NCBI RefSeq assembly: GCF_019139675.1
Contig: NZ_CP077077.1
Coordinates: forward strand, 3,720,001-3,784,000
DNA: 64,000 nucleotides
Source: Pseudomonas maumuensis
GTDB taxonomy: Bacteria; Pseudomonadota; Gammaproteobacteria; Pseudomonadales; Pseudomonadaceae
Reading direction: 5' to 3'
Positions 14,848 to 24,551 of this stretch are shown one piece after another; within the stretch, counting starts at the first letter, position 1, and each line of letters opens with the position of its first letter. A program made the position numbers and the translations under genes. The notes under the pieces are model-generated. The model had not been told where the DNA came from and made no database searches. It saw nothing but the letters and a program-made list of their open reading frames with translations.

Positions 14848-15309
14848 TCAGGTCACGGGCACCTGCAACCCCGTCTTCACATTGCTCATCGCCACCAATG
14901 TCTTGAAGCGCTTCACATTGTTGCTCTGGAAGAACAGCTCCCGCGTCAGCTGAGTGTATTGCGCCATGTCCCGCACCAACATGATCAGCACGAAATCGCA
15001 CTCCCCCGCCACGTAATAGCACTGCTGTACCTGCGGACAGGCCATGAAGGCGCGCTTCATGGCGTCGAGCAGGTCGAGCCGCTCGTTTTCCACCTCCACT
15101 TCGGCAATCACGGTCAGTGCATAGCCCAGCGCCACCGGGTCCACTTGGGCCACCGTGCGCTGGATCACGCCGTCGTGGGTGAGCTTCTTCAGGCGGCGGT
15201 TGACCGCCGCCGAAGACAGGTTCACCTGCGCGCCAAGGTCGATCTGGGAAGTGCTGGCGTCACGCTGCACGGCGTCGAGCAACGCGCGGTCGAAGGGGTC
15301 AAGGTTCAT
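14848..15309 (-). CDS. Lrp/AsnC-family transcriptional regulator
   Basis: 153-residue Lrp-type regulator: N-terminal winged helix (MNLDPFDRALLDAVQRDASTSQIDLGAQVNLSSAAVNRRLKKLTHDGVI) and C-terminal RAM ligand-binding domain (ALTVIAEVEVENERLD... VAGECDFVLIMLVRDMAQY). AGGAG lies 8 bases before the ATG at 15309. It is divergent from the amidohydrolase/diaminopropionate ammonia-lyase pair, with the AT-rich 15310-15439 region between them as the likely shared operator, so control of that amino-acid catabolic pair is probable. The ligand is presumably an amino acid related to the pathway. Confidence 0.92.
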   Translation of the reverse strand: MNLDPFDRALLDAVQRDASTSQIDLGAQVNLSSAAVNRRLKKLTHDGVIQRTVAQVDPVALGYALTVIAEVEVENERLDLLDAMKRAFMACPQVQQCYYVAGECDFVLIMLVRDMAQYTQLTRELFFQSNNVKRFKTLVAMSNVKTGLQVPVT

Positions 15310-15439
15310 GGATGTAACTCCTGTAAAGCACTGTGCAGATGCAATGAAATTACGCATTTAATCAAAAAATCAATATTTAAGCTCAATGCAAGCAAATAAA
15401 ATTTCACCACACCCCATGAACGATGCCTTGGAGAAGCGC

Positions 15440-16675
15440 ATGAATGAGCTGCACCTCAATGGCTGGAAACTGCTGGAGCAGATCCACGCCCTGGGCGAGA
15501 TCGGTGCCGACGCGCAGCACGGCGGCCGCACCCGCATCGCCCTCACCGAGGCCGACAAGGCTGGCCGCGACCAGTTGCTGGCCTGGATGCACGAACTTGG
15601 GCTGGAGGTCGCCATCGATCGCATCGGCAATATTTTCGGCACCCTGCGCGTACCCGGCGATGCCGCGCCACTGATGATCGGCTCGCATATCGACAGCGTC
15701 ACCAATGCCGGCGCCCTGGACGGATGCTACGGTGTACTGGCCGGGCTGGCGGTACAGCGGGCCTACCGCGAGGCCGGCGTGACGCCCGCACGCTCGATTA
15801 CCGTGGCGGCCTTCAGCAACGAGGAAGGCGTGCGCTACCAGCCGGACATGATGGGCTCGCTGGTGCATGCCGGCGGGCTCGCGCTGCAGGCGGCGCTGGA
15901 CACCCTCGGCACCGATGGCACACGCCTGGGTGACGAGCTGCAACGCATCGGCTACGCCGGCAACATGGAGCCTGGCGCCATCATGCCCCACGAATACCTC
16001 GAGCTGCATATCGAACAGGGGCCGCTACTGGAAGCCGAGCAAACGCAGATCGGGGTGGTCGAGAACCTGCAAGGGATCTCCTGGCAGCAGGTGACGGTAA
16101 CAGGCAACGCCAACCACGCCGGCACCACCCCGACCCGGTTGCGCCACGACGCAGGCTTCGTCGCCTGCGCCGCGGTCACCGAGCTGCGGCGCCTGGCCCG
16201 GGACAGCGGCACGACACTGGCCACCACCGGCTGCATGCGTTTCGAGCCCGACGTGATCAACGTGATCCCACGCCGCGCCACCTTTACTGTCGACCTGCGC
16301 GACCCGGACGAACAGCGCCTGCAACAGGCCGAGGCGCACCTGGCGCAGATACTCCGGGCGCTCGCCGAAGCCGAAGGGGTCACCCTCGAAGCCGAGCAGT
16401 TGGTGCGTTTCCAGCCGGTGACATTCGACGCCGCGCTGGCCAACGCCATCGAGGCCAGCGCCAGGCGCCTGGGCTTGAGCCATCGGCGCATGACCTCCGG
16501 CGCCGGGCACGACGCGCAGATGATCTCGCGTATCGCCCCGGCGGCGATGATCTTCGTGCCGAGCCGTGGCGGCATCAGCCACAACCCCCGTGAGCATACC
16601 GACGACACCCAGTTGCTCGACGGCGCGCGGGTGCTGCTGGACGTGGTCGCTCAGCGACTGAACGCCACGCCGTGA
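15440..16675 (+). CDS. M20-type Zn-dependent amidohydrolase (N-carbamoyl-amino acid / allantoate hydrolase family)
   Basis: 411-residue binuclear-zinc hydrolase of the hydantoinase/carbamoylase (HyuC/AllC) family, which cleaves N-carbamoyl or ureido bonds. Visible motifs: LMIGSHIDSVTNAGALDGCYGVLAGL (metal His/Asp), FSNEEGVRYQPDMMGS, YLELHIEQGPLLE, the dimerisation domain GNANHAGTTPTRLRHD, and SGAGHDAQMISRIAPAAMIFVPS with SHNPREHT near the end. The ATG at 15440 has GGAG 6 bases upstream; an ATG at 15416 would add 8 residues without a ribosome site. It lies 34 bases ahead of the diaminopropionate ammonia-lyase gene. An N-acylated or carbamoylated diaminopropionate-type substrate is an inference. 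Confidence 0.88.
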   Translation: MNELHLNGWKLLEQIHALGEIGADAQHGGRTRIALTEADKAGRDQLLAWMHELGLEVAIDRIGNIFGTLRVPGDAAPLMIGSHIDSVTNAGALDGCYGVLAGLAVQRAYREAGVTPARSITVAAFSNEEGVRYQPDMMGSLVHAGGLALQAALDTLGTDGTRLGDELQRIGYAGNMEPGAIMPHEYLELHIEQGPLLEAEQTQIGVVENLQGISWQQVTVTGNANHAGTTPTRLRHDAGFVACAAVTELRRLARDSGTTLATTGCMRFEPDVINVIPRRATFTVDLRDPDEQRLQQAEAHLAQILRALAEAEGVTLEAEQLVRFQPVTFDAALANAIEASARRLGLSHRRMTSGAGHDAQMISRIAPAAMIFVPSRGGISHNPREHTDDTQLLDGARVLLDVVAQRLNATP

Positions 16676-16709
16676 TCCAGCCCTATCGCTTTGCCAATCG
16701 GAGCATCCC

Positions 16710-17915
16710 ATGCTGTTCGCCAACCCCAACGCTACCCGCCAGCCCTACCCCCGCGCCCTGCAGGCACTGATGAGCATCCGCCAGGCGCACGAAAGCCGCC
16801 AATGGCTGACGCACTGGCCGCAACTGCGTGCCACGGGCACACCACTCTACGACCTGCCTGACCTGGCCGCCGAACTGGGTGTCGGGCAGGTGCGGATCAA
16901 GGATGAATCGGTGCGCTCACCTCTGGGCAGTTTCAAGGCGTTGGGGGCGCCCATCGCCCTGGTGCGCCTGATCCTGCGCACCTTCCCCGGACACGGTTTC
17001 ACCGCCGCCGACCTGTTCGCCGGCCGCCACGCCAGCCAGCTGGCCGGCTTCAGCGTGGTCAGCGCCACCGACGGCAACCATGGCCGCGCCCTGGCCGCCG
17101 CAGCGCAGAGCGTGGGATGCCGCTGCATCATCGTCCTGCATGCCCACGTCAGCGTAGAGCGCGAACTGGCCATAGCCGCCTACGGCGCGCAGATCGTACG
17201 GGTCGAGGGCAACTACGACGCCTCGGTGGCGCATGCCGCGGCCTTGGCCCAGGCCCATGGCTGGCAGGTGCTTTCAGACACCTCCTACGAGGGCTACGAA
17301 CAGATTCCCGGCGACGTGATGCAGGGTTACGGCACCCTCGCCGCCGAGCTGGTCGAGGCCGCTGGGCCAGATCCAGCCTTCACCCATGTGTTCCTGCAGG
17401 GCGGCGTGGGTGGCTTGGCGGCGGGCATCGTCAGCTACCTCTGGGAGCTGATGGGTACACAGCGCCCGACCTTCGTCGTGGTCGAACCCGAAGAGGCCGA
17501 CTGCCTGCTGCAAAGCGCCATGGCCGGCCAGCCGCGTGCCGCCAGCGGCTCGGTGGACTCGGTGATGGCCGGGCTGGCCTGCGGGGAAACCTCGCCGCTG
17601 GCATGGCGATTCCTGCAGCCAAGCGTCGATTTCTTCATGACCCTGGATGACAGCGAAGCCATCGCGGCGATGCGCCGCCTGGCGCAAGGCAGTGCCCGGG
17701 ATATTCCGTTGCTGGCGGGTGAGTCGGCGGTGGCCGGGCTGGCAGGGTTGGCGCGGTTGATGGCGGCGCCTGCGCTGGCGGCCCAGGTGGGCCTCGGACG
17801 CGATTCGAGGGTACTGCTGATCAGCACCGAAGGGGCTACCGCTCCAGGCCTGTATACCGAGTTGGTGGGTGAAACACCGGCATCGGTAATGGCCAGGCAA
17901 CAGGCGTGGCGCTGA
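16710..17915 (+). CDS. dpaL: diaminopropionate ammonia-lyase
   Basis: 401-residue fold-type II PLP enzyme that converts 2,3-diaminopropionate to pyruvate and two ammonia molecules. Diagnostic features: the PLP lysine in RSPLGSFKALGAP, SVVSATDGNHGRALAAAAQSVGC, VEGNYDASVAHAA, DTSYEGYEQIPGDVMQGYGT (hallmark of this subfamily) and the Gly-rich FLQGGVGGLAAGI phosphate loop. Length is normal. It is the second gene of an operon with the amidohydrolase under the divergent Lrp-type regulator. Together they look like catabolism of an N-substituted diaminopropionate. Confidence 0.93.
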   Translation: MLFANPNATRQPYPRALQALMSIRQAHESRQWLTHWPQLRATGTPLYDLPDLAAELGVGQVRIKDESVRSPLGSFKALGAPIALVRLILRTFPGHGFTAADLFAGRHASQLAGFSVVSATDGNHGRALAAAAQSVGCRCIIVLHAHVSVERELAIAAYGAQIVRVEGNYDASVAHAAALAQAHGWQVLSDTSYEGYEQIPGDVMQGYGTLAAELVEAAGPDPAFTHVFLQGGVGGLAAGIVSYLWELMGTQRPTFVVVEPEEADCLLQSAMAGQPRAASGSVDSVMAGLACGETSPLAWRFLQPSVDFFMTLDDSEAIAAMRRLAQGSARDIPLLAGESAVAGLAGLARLMAAPALAAQVGLGRDSRVLLISTEGATAPGLYTELVGETPASVMARQQAWR

Positions 17916-17999
17916 ATCAAGACACCTGCTGTGGAAATTCGCTTTACCTGTCCATAACTTCAGGGTTCATCATCGCCCCACTGCATGAGGGGAAGACAG

Positions 18000-19169
18000 G
18001 TGTATCGCATTTCCGAACTGGCGGCGAAGGTGGGCCTCAGCCGTTCCACGCTGCTCTACTACGAAAAACTCGGGCTGGTCACCTCACGGCGCCAGGCCAA
18101 TGGTTATCGCCTCTACCATGAGCAGGACCTGCAGCAGTTGCGCCTGCTGCAGCAACTGCAGGCCGGCGGCCTGAGCCTGAAGGAGTGCCAGGCGTGTCTG
18201 GAGGCGCGACTCGACCGGCCGGCCCTGCTCGAACGCCTGCGCAGCCTCGACGAGGAGATCGCCGCCCGCCAGCGCTCGCGTGAACTGCTCGCGGCCATGC
18301 TTGGGTTGTCGTCCATGCGCCCCTGGCACCAGGCCCTCGAGCAGCAGGCGCCCGGCGCCCACCTGGCGTGGCTGCGCCGGCAAGGTTTCAGTGAAAAACA
18401 GGCCCTGCGCCTGAAATGGCTATCGCGCGACATGAACCAGCACGAACACTACATGGCCGACTTCGAACGCATTGTCGAAGGCCTGAAGCACCTTGGGCCA
18501 GGCTCGGCGCAGGATTCGCTGAAAGCGTTGCGCGCCCTGCCCCGCCCGCCCGCGACATTGCTGGACATCGGCTGCGGCCGTGGCGCCACCAGCGTGCTGT
18601 TGGCCGAACACAGTGCGGCGCAGATCACCGCGCTGGACAACGACGAACACAGCCTCGGCTGCCTGCGGGAAACCCTGGCCGCCAGAAGCCTGCAGGAGCG
18701 CGTCACGCCGCTGTGCGCAAGCATGACCCACCTGCCATTCGCCCCCCAGCGCTTCGACACGATCTGGGCCGAGGGCTGTGCCTACATCATGGGCTTCGAC
18801 AACGCCCTGGCGTACTGGCGCACCTTCATCAAACCCCAGGGTTGCCTGGTGGTCAGCGACCTGGTGCGAGTGGCCGACAGGCTAGCGCCATCGGCCGAGG
18901 CCTTCTGGCAAGCCGCCTACCCGGACCTGCAAAGCGTCGACACCCGCCTGGCCGCCATCACCCGCCAAGGCTATCGCTGCCTGCTGCACTTCCCTCTGAG
19001 CGCGCAGGCCTGGGCCAACTATCTGGAGCCGCTGCGCGAGCGCGTGGCCGCCCTGGCAAACGACACGTTCGCCTCCCAGGCCTTGGCCGACATCCGGCGC
19101 GAACTCGAGATCCACCAAAACCACCTGGGCGAGTACGGGTATCATCTGTTCATCATGCAGACACGCTGA
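18000..19169 (+). CDS. MerR-type DNA-binding domain fused to a SAM-dependent methyltransferase
   Basis: 389-residue fusion. Residues ~1-70 are a MerR winged helix-turn-helix (YRISELAAKVGLSRSTLLYYEKLGLVTSRRQANGYRLYHEQDL), followed by a helical linker (~75-175). The C-terminal ~200 residues are a class I methyltransferase: motif I LLDIGCGRGATSVLLAE, an acidic residue after the second strand (ALDNDEHSLG), FDTIWAEGCAYIMGF and LVVSDLVR. The GTG at 18000, which gives the family-typical MYRISEL start and has AGGGGA upstream, is preferred over the ATG at 17985. The methyltransferase may be the effector-sensing part. The HD-GNAT gene follows 25 bases later. Confidence 0.88.
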   Translation: MYRISELAAKVGLSRSTLLYYEKLGLVTSRRQANGYRLYHEQDLQQLRLLQQLQAGGLSLKECQACLEARLDRPALLERLRSLDEEIAARQRSRELLAAMLGLSSMRPWHQALEQQAPGAHLAWLRRQGFSEKQALRLKWLSRDMNQHEHYMADFERIVEGLKHLGPGSAQDSLKALRALPRPPATLLDIGCGRGATSVLLAEHSAAQITALDNDEHSLGCLRETLAARSLQERVTPLCASMTHLPFAPQRFDTIWAEGCAYIMGFDNALAYWRTFIKPQGCLVVSDLVRVADRLAPSAEAFWQAAYPDLQSVDTRLAAITRQGYRCLLHFPLSAQAWANYLEPLRERVAALANDTFASQALADIRRELEIHQNHLGEYGYHLFIMQTR

Positions 19170-19194
19170 ACCCGCCCCAGGACATGGAGTCACC

Positions 19195-20262
19195 ATGAAC
19201 ATCGAAAAACTGCAGAACCGCCTGGACTTCCTGCGCCAGGCCGAACAACTCAAGAGCGTGCTGCGCAGCGCCCATACCTCCAGCGGTCGTGCTGAAAGCA
19301 CCGCAGAGCACACCTGGCGGCTGTGCCTGATGGCCATCACCTTCGCCGACGAACTGGGCGACCTCGACCTGCTCAAAGTGCTGAAGATGTGCCTGGTCCA
19401 CGACCTCGGCGAAGCCATCAGCGGCGACGTGCCCGTCGTCAGCAAGCAGGGCTTCCCCGACAAGAGCCAGCAGGAGCGTGATGACCTGCTGCAACTGATG
19501 GCGAGCTTGGATGCGCCCCTGCGCGAGGAAATCATGGGGCTATGGGAAGACTACGAAGCCGCGACGTCCGCCGAAGCCCAGGCGGTCAAGGCCCTCGACA
19601 AGCTGGAGACCCTGCTGCAGCACAACCAGGGCCGTAACCCACCGGGCTTCGACTATGCCTTCAACCTGGATTACGGCAAGCGCTACACCGCCGCCACACC
19701 GCTGTTCGAGGCCCTGCGCGGCCTGATCGACGCCGACACGCGCAGACACCTGGACAATGGCATCGCCCTGCGCGACGAACGCCCCGAGGACATCGACGCC
19801 ATCGGCCAATTGACCGAAGCCGCCTTCGCCGACGCCGAGCACAGCAGCCACACCGAGCAGTTCATCGTTACGGCGCTGCGTCGGGCCGGACAGTTGACAG
19901 TTTCGCTGGTGGCCGTGGAAGCCGGCACCGTCGTCGGCCATGTGGCGATTTCCCCGGTCACCCTGGCGTCGGGCGCCAGCGGCTGGTTCGGCCTCGGGCC
20001 GGTCTCGGTGTCGCCGGCGCGCCAGGGCCAAGGCATCGGCTCGGCGCTGATCAATGCCGCGCTGGCCCGGCTGCATGGGCTGGGCGGCCAGGGCTGCGTG
20101 GTGCTGGGCGACCCGCGCTACTATGCCCGCTTCGGCTTCAAGGCCCAGCCGGGCCTGACCTTGCCGGGCGTGCCTGCCGAGTACTTCCAGGCCCTGGCCT
20201 TCGCTGGGGACGTACCGCAAGGCGACGTGCAGTACCACGCCGCGTTCGGGGCCAGCGAATAG
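19195..20262 (+). CDS. YfbR-like HD hydrolase fused to a GNAT acetyltransferase
   Basis: 355-residue two-domain protein. Residues ~1-185 form an HD phosphohydrolase of the YfbR/HDDC2 5'-deoxynucleotidase type: AESTAEHTWRLCLMA (His), LVHDLGEAISGDVP (HD plus downstream GD), and LDKLETLLQHNQGRNPPGFDYAFNLDYGK. Residues ~190-355 are a GNAT acetyltransferase of the YhbS type: IALRDERPEDIDAIGQLTEAAF, the acetyl-CoA loop VSPARQGQGIGSALINAAL and GDPRYYARFGFKA. One reading frame covers both with no internal stop. It is translated 25 bases after the MerR-methyltransferase gene. Functions of each half are family-level; how they work together is unknown. Confidence 0.9.
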   Translation: MNIEKLQNRLDFLRQAEQLKSVLRSAHTSSGRAESTAEHTWRLCLMAITFADELGDLDLLKVLKMCLVHDLGEAISGDVPVVSKQGFPDKSQQERDDLLQLMASLDAPLREEIMGLWEDYEAATSAEAQAVKALDKLETLLQHNQGRNPPGFDYAFNLDYGKRYTAATPLFEALRGLIDADTRRHLDNGIALRDERPEDIDAIGQLTEAAFADAEHSSHTEQFIVTALRRAGQLTVSLVAVEAGTVVGHVAISPVTLASGASGWFGLGPVSVSPARQGQGIGSALINAALARLHGLGGQGCVVLGDPRYYARFGFKAQPGLTLPGVPAEYFQALAFAGDVPQGDVQYHAAFGASE

Positions 20263-20284
20263 GCCTGACCGCTTCACGGCCAAA

Positions 20285-20316
20285 CCGTGGGCCTGGCCCC
20301 GTTGCCAGGCCCACGG
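20285..20316 (+). terminator. terminator-like hairpin
   Basis: A 13-bp stem (CCGTGGGCCTGGC / GCCAGGCCCACGG) with a 6-base loop sits 22 bases after the HD-GNAT stop and before the ECF sigma gene. It is followed by an A-rich, not U-rich, stretch. Confidence 0.55.
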
Positions 20317-20360
20317 CAAATCCACAATAATGCGACAAATTCCCATTTAAGAATTCATCC

Positions 20361-20879
20361 ATGTCGGCCGAGTCCCCTGCCCTGCCCAATGCTGTCGGTA
20401 CCCTCTACGCCCAGCACAGCGCTTGGCTGCGCGGCTGGCTGCGCAAGCGCATGGGCAACCATTGCGATGCCGCCGACCTGGCGCAGGACACCTTCGTCAA
20501 GCTGATCAAGGCCCGCACCGCGCTGGAGATCCGCGAGCCGCGCCAATACCTGAGCACCGTGGCCAAGGGGCTGATGATCGACCTGCTGCGCCGGCGCTCG
20601 CTGGAGCAGGCCTACCTCGACACCCTGGCCAGCCTGCCCGAAGCCCAGGCCCCCAGCGCCGAGACCCAGGCCATCCTGTTCGAAACCCTGGTGGAACTCG
20701 ACCGGCTGTTGCTGGGGCTGGGCGCACGGGTGCGCCAGGTCTTCATCCTGTCCCAGCTCGAAGGCCTCACCTATGCCCAGATTGCCGAGCAGTTGGGGGT
20801 TTCCCTGCGCACGGTGAACGGCCACATGGCCAAGGCCATGGAACATATCTGCCTGCTGCAATGGGACGCCAGCGAGTGA
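20361..20879 (+). CDS. ECF sigma factor, FecI/FpvI-like
   Basis: 172-residue extracytoplasmic-function sigma factor. Region 2 spans ~15-80 (HSAWLRGWLRKRMGNHCDAADLAQDTFVKLI, REPRQYLSTVAKGLMIDLLRRRSLEQAYLD) and region 4 ~120-170 (RQVFILSQLEGLTYAQIAEQLGVSLRTVNGHMAKAM). It is the first gene of a sigma/anti-sigma/TonB-receptor set, the classical cell-surface signalling arrangement for siderophore uptake. Its stop overlaps the FecR start (GTGA). Targets are expected to include the receptor gene at 21910. Upstream sequence is A/T-rich; a convincing Fur box was not seen. Confidence 0.95.
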   Translation: MSAESPALPNAVGTLYAQHSAWLRGWLRKRMGNHCDAADLAQDTFVKLIKARTALEIREPRQYLSTVAKGLMIDLLRRRSLEQAYLDTLASLPEAQAPSAETQAILFETLVELDRLLLGLGARVRQVFILSQLEGLTYAQIAEQLGVSLRTVNGHMAKAMEHICLLQWDASE

Positions 20880-21823
20880 CGCCGACACCTGCCCAACGCG
20901 AGGCGATTCGCGCCGCCGCACGCTGGTACGCACGGCTGGCGTCAGGCACGGCGGACGCGCACGAACAGGCGCGCTGGCAGCAATGGCACGACAGCGATCC
21001 CTTGCATCAACTGGCCTGGCAGCGCATGCAGGCAGTCAGCGACAGCCTTGGCCGCGTGCCAGGCCAACTGGCCGCCACGACCCTATTGGCGGCTGGGCAA
21101 TCGCGACGTCAGGTGCTCTACGGGCTGGCCTGCCTGCTGGGTGGAGGGACGCTGGCGACCCTGGGTTGGCGCAGCGACCTGGGCCTGGCCCTGAGGGCCA
21201 GCCACCACACGGCCGTGGGCGAGCGCCGCACCTTCACCCTGCCTGACGGCAGCCAGTTGACCCTCGACACCGACAGCGCGGTCGACGTGCGCTTCGACAA
21301 GCGCCAGCGCCTGCTGGTGCTGCATCACGGCCAGCTGGCCGTCAGCACCGGCAGCGACCCGGCCGCTCGCCCCTTCCTGGTCGATACCCGTTTCGGCCAG
21401 GTGCTGGCATTGGGCACCCGCTTCACCGTCAGCGCGCTCGACCAGGGCAGTGAAGTGGCGGTACTGGAAAAGGCGGTTCAGGTCTCGGCAGGCACCAGTC
21501 GGCCGCTACGCCTGGAAGCCGGCCAGCGGGTCGCCTTCGGCGCGACGGGCATCGGCCAGGTACGCGACAACGATGCCTCGGTCGGTGCCTGGCAGGATGG
21601 CAGCCTGATTGCCATCGAGCAGCCGCTGGGCGAGTTGATCGCCCAACTGTCGCGCTACCGCCCCGGTGTGCTGCAGTGCGATCCGGCGGTGGCTGACCTG
21701 AAGATCTCCGGCGCTTTTCCGATCAGCGATACCGACCTGGCCCTCGCAGCCCTGCAAAGCGCCTTCGCCGTCGATGTGCGGCGACGCACCCGGTACTGGG
21801 TGACGGTGACCGCGCGCGGTTGA
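20876..21823 (+). CDS. FecR-family anti-sigma regulator
   Basis: 315-residue inner-membrane signal relay. The N-terminal cytoplasmic sigma-binding domain is complete (AIRAAARWYARLASGTADAHEQARWQQWHDSDPLHQLAWQRMQ), followed by a membrane segment (QVLYGLACLLGGGTLATLG, ~85-103), the periplasmic FecR beta domain (GERRTFTLPDGSQLTLDTDSAVDV, FLVDTRFGQVLALGTRFTV) and the C-terminal STN-like receptor-contact region (LGELIAQLSRYRPGVLQCDP). The GTG at 20876 overlaps the sigma stop; an in-frame ATG at 20861 would add five residues. It should pass the siderophore signal from the receptor to the ECF sigma factor. Confidence 0.92.
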   Translation: MTPTPAQREAIRAAARWYARLASGTADAHEQARWQQWHDSDPLHQLAWQRMQAVSDSLGRVPGQLAATTLLAAGQSRRQVLYGLACLLGGGTLATLGWRSDLGLALRASHHTAVGERRTFTLPDGSQLTLDTDSAVDVRFDKRQRLLVLHHGQLAVSTGSDPAARPFLVDTRFGQVLALGTRFTVSALDQGSEVAVLEKAVQVSAGTSRPLRLEAGQRVAFGATGIGQVRDNDASVGAWQDGSLIAIEQPLGELIAQLSRYRPGVLQCDPAVADLKISGAFPISDTDLALAALQSAFAVDVRRRTRYWVTVTARG

Positions 21824-21909
21824 TTTTTTTGCCAACGCTTGCACTTTCCTGCGCGCTCGTTCGGCCCTTCCTTCCATCTGACACACTCAAGCATCTGGGG
21901 AAGGTAAGC

Positions 21910-24408
21910 ATGAGCACGCGGTACACGGCACACTCGGCATTGGCCCTGGCCATCCACTTGTCACTGGGCACGGCGCTCGCCTTGCCTGGCATCGCCCTGG
22001 CCGCATCGGCCAACAGTACCCAGGCCCGGGCATACGCCATTGCACCGGGCAGCCTGAACGAAACCCTGAGCCGCTTTGCCAGCCAGGCCGGCGTGGCGCT
22101 GTCGTTCGATGGCGCACTTACCCGGGCCCTGCGCTCGCCCGGGCTGCAAGGCAGTTACAGCATCGACCAGGGCTTTGCCGTGCTGCTGGCCGGCAGCGGC
22201 CTGCAGGCGGTGCGCCAGGCCAATGGCGTGTATCTGCTGATCGCCCTGCCGAACGATGGCGCCGTGCAACTCGGCGCCACGCAGATCGACAGCCAGAGCC
22301 TGCAGGCCGATGCCGACAGCTACACCGCCTCCAGCGCCACGGTGGGCAGCAAAGTGGCCACCTCGCTGCGTGAGGTACCGCATTCGGTATCGCTGATCAC
22401 CCGCAAGCGTATCGAAGACCAGAACCTCAACAGCCTGACCGACGTGATGGGCAAGATGACCGGGGTCTCGGTGCAGAAAGGCGGGATCTCCCAGGCAGCC
22501 ATGGGCAACGAGAGCAATTTCTTCTCCCGCGGCTTCGCGGTGTCCAACACCACCCTCGACGGTGGCGCGCCACTGACCAGCTCGATCGCCGGCTACGGCT
22601 CGCTCAGCCAGCTGGACATGGCCCAGTACGAACGTGTCGAGTTCCTGCGCGGTGTCGATGGCCTGTATTCCAGCACCGGTGACCCTGGCGGCACCATCAA
22701 CCTGGTGCGCAAGCGCGCCCTGCGCGAACAGCGCCTGAGCTTCGCCGCCTCGGCCGGCAGCTGGGACAACTACCGCAGCGAGCTGGATGTCACCGGGCCG
22801 CTGGTCGACAGTGGCGCCCTGCGCGGCCGCCTTGGCCTGGCCTATCAGGACAGCAAGTCGTTCCTCGACTACGTCGACACCCAGAACTCGCTGACCTACG
22901 GCGCGCTCGAGCTCGACCTGACGCCAGATACCGTGCTCACCGTCGGCGGCAGCTTCCAGGACAACGATGGCGTGCCCTACTTCGCCGGGCTGCCACGCTA
23001 CAGCGACGGCGCCGACCTGAAGCTGCCACGCCACACTGCCTTCACCTCGAACTGGAACACCGTGCGGGAAAAGACCTCCCAGCTGTACACCCGGCTGGAA
23101 CACAACTTCACCAGCGACTGGTCGCTGACCATCGACCTGACCTACGTCGACATCGACCGCGACTCCACTGGCCTGTACTACTTTGGCGGCGTCGACCCGC
23201 AGAGCGGCACCGGGCCGACCTGGCACCAGTACCCGAACAAGGGCGGCAGCGTGCGCAAGACGGTGAACAGCTACCTCAAGGGCGGCTTCGATGCCTTCGA
23301 CCGCCACCATGACGTACTGCTCGGAGTGGACTACACCAACACCGTGGGTTCGGTGATCCAGCGCACCGGCCTGATTTCCGGCATCCCCGTGGACCTCGGC
23401 GGACGCAACCCGCCGCAGGACCTGGGCAGCACGCCCAACAAGAAGCAGTTGCTGCCCGAGATCCGCCGCTCCGCCTACGGGATGACGCGCCTGGCCCTCA
23501 GCGACGACCTCAAGTTCATCCTTGGCGGTCGCCTGACCGACTACAGCTACCAGAACAAACAGGACTTCTACGACGGTGTGACGCCACCGTCGCGCCCAGC
23601 CACACAGCACAAGCGGGGCGTGTTCACCCCCTACGCCGGCCTTACCTACGACCTCAACGCCCAATGGACCGCGTACACCAGCTACGCCGAGACCTTCACC
23701 CCCCAGGCCGGCAACACCGACACCAGCGGCGCCCAGATCGCGCCAGCCACCTCGAAGAACTACGAGATCGGCCTCAAGGGCCAGTGGTTCGACGGTCGCC
23801 TCAACAGCTCGTTCGCGGTGTACCGCATCGAGCAACAGGACACCGCCGTCTACGATGAAAACGGCAGCGGCCCGGTCGGCAGCGAAGCCACCTGCTGCTA
23901 CTTCAATGCAGGCCAGGTCACCAGCAAGGGCTTCGACGCAGAAATCAGCGGTGAGCTTGCTCGTGGCCTGCAACTGATGGCCGGCTACACCTACAACCGC
24001 CTCGAGGCCAAGGACGCCAACGACGGGCGCGGCAGCTTCGAAGGGGTCACGCCAAAACACCTGCTCAAGGTCTGGGGCACCTGGCAGTTGCCCGGTGAAC
24101 TGCAGGACTGGAAAGTCGGCCTGGGCGCGATCAGCCAGAGCGGCACTTCCAAGCGCGGCACGGTCAGCCCGTTCAACCCGGCCAGCGGCCGCTTCGACGG
24201 CGACCCGGTCGACTACAAGTTCCTGCAATCGGGCTACACGATCTGGAGCGCCAGCCTGGATTACCGGATAGACCAACACTGGTCGGCAACCCTCAACGCC
24301 AACAACCTGTTCGACAAGAAGTACTACGCGACGGTGGGTAACTCGGCCTACAACAACTTCTATGGCGAACCACGCAACCTCATGCTGACCGTGCGCAGCA
24401 CATTCTGA
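21910..24408 (+). CDS. TonB-dependent siderophore receptor with signalling domain
   Basis: 832-residue outer-membrane transducer. It has a signal peptide (~1-37, through GIALAASA), an STN signalling domain (~45-120: [30 protein letters not shown]... [19 protein letters not shown]), a plug (~150-270: [49 protein letters not shown]) and a 22-strand barrel ending in the terminal aromatic (LMLTVRSTF). Ferric-siderophore receptors such as FpvA, FoxA and PupB share this layout. GGGGAAGG precedes the ATG at 21910. The STN domain and the sigma/FecR genes just upstream indicate ligand-induced transcription. The siderophore cannot be identified from the sequence. Confidence 0.95.
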   Translation: MSTRYTAHSALALAIHLSLGTALALPGIALAASANSTQARAYAIAPGSLNETLSRFASQAGVALSFDGALTRALRSPGLQGSYSIDQGFAVLLAGSGLQAVRQANGVYLLIALPNDGAVQLGATQIDSQSLQADADSYTASSATVGSKVATSLREVPHSVSLITRKRIEDQNLNSLTDVMGKMTGVSVQKGGISQAAMGNESNFFSRGFAVSNTTLDGGAPLTSSIAGYGSLSQLDMAQYERVEFLRGVDGLYSSTGDPGGTINLVRKRALREQRLSFAASAGSWDNYRSELDVTGPLVDSGALRGRLGLAYQDSKSFLDYVDTQNSLTYGALELDLTPDTVLTVGGSFQDNDGVPYFAGLPRYSDGADLKLPRHTAFTSNWNTVREKTSQLYTRLEHNFTSDWSLTIDLTYVDIDRDSTGLYYFGGVDPQSGTGPTWHQYPNKGGSVRKTVNSYLKGGFDAFDRHHDVLLGVDYTNTVGSVIQRTGLISGIPVDLGGRNPPQDLGSTPNKKQLLPEIRRSAYGMTRLALSDDLKFILGGRLTDYSYQNKQDFYDGVTPPSRPATQHKRGVFTPYAGLTYDLNAQWTAYTSYAETFTPQAGNTDTSGAQIAPATSKNYEIGLKGQWFDGRLNSSFAVYRIEQQDTAVYDENGSGPVGSEATCCYFNAGQVTSKGFDAEISGELARGLQLMAGYTYNRLEAKDANDGRGSFEGVTPKHLLKVWGTWQLPGELQDWKVGLGAISQSGTSKRGTVSPFNPASGRFDGDPVDYKFLQSGYTIWSASLDYRIDQHWSATLNANNLFDKKYYATVGNSAYNNFYGEPRNLMLTVRSTF

Positions 24409-24551
24409 TACCACGCCTCGGCGGCAGGCCGGGACTCCCCGGTGCGAGAGAAAGGCTGGCGGCGTCAGTGCAATCGATGTGCTCCGCAGCCAGCGACCAT
24501 CGTCTACCTGAACGTTTTCGACCGCGTCTTTCCTCCGCACCAGGTTTTCCG

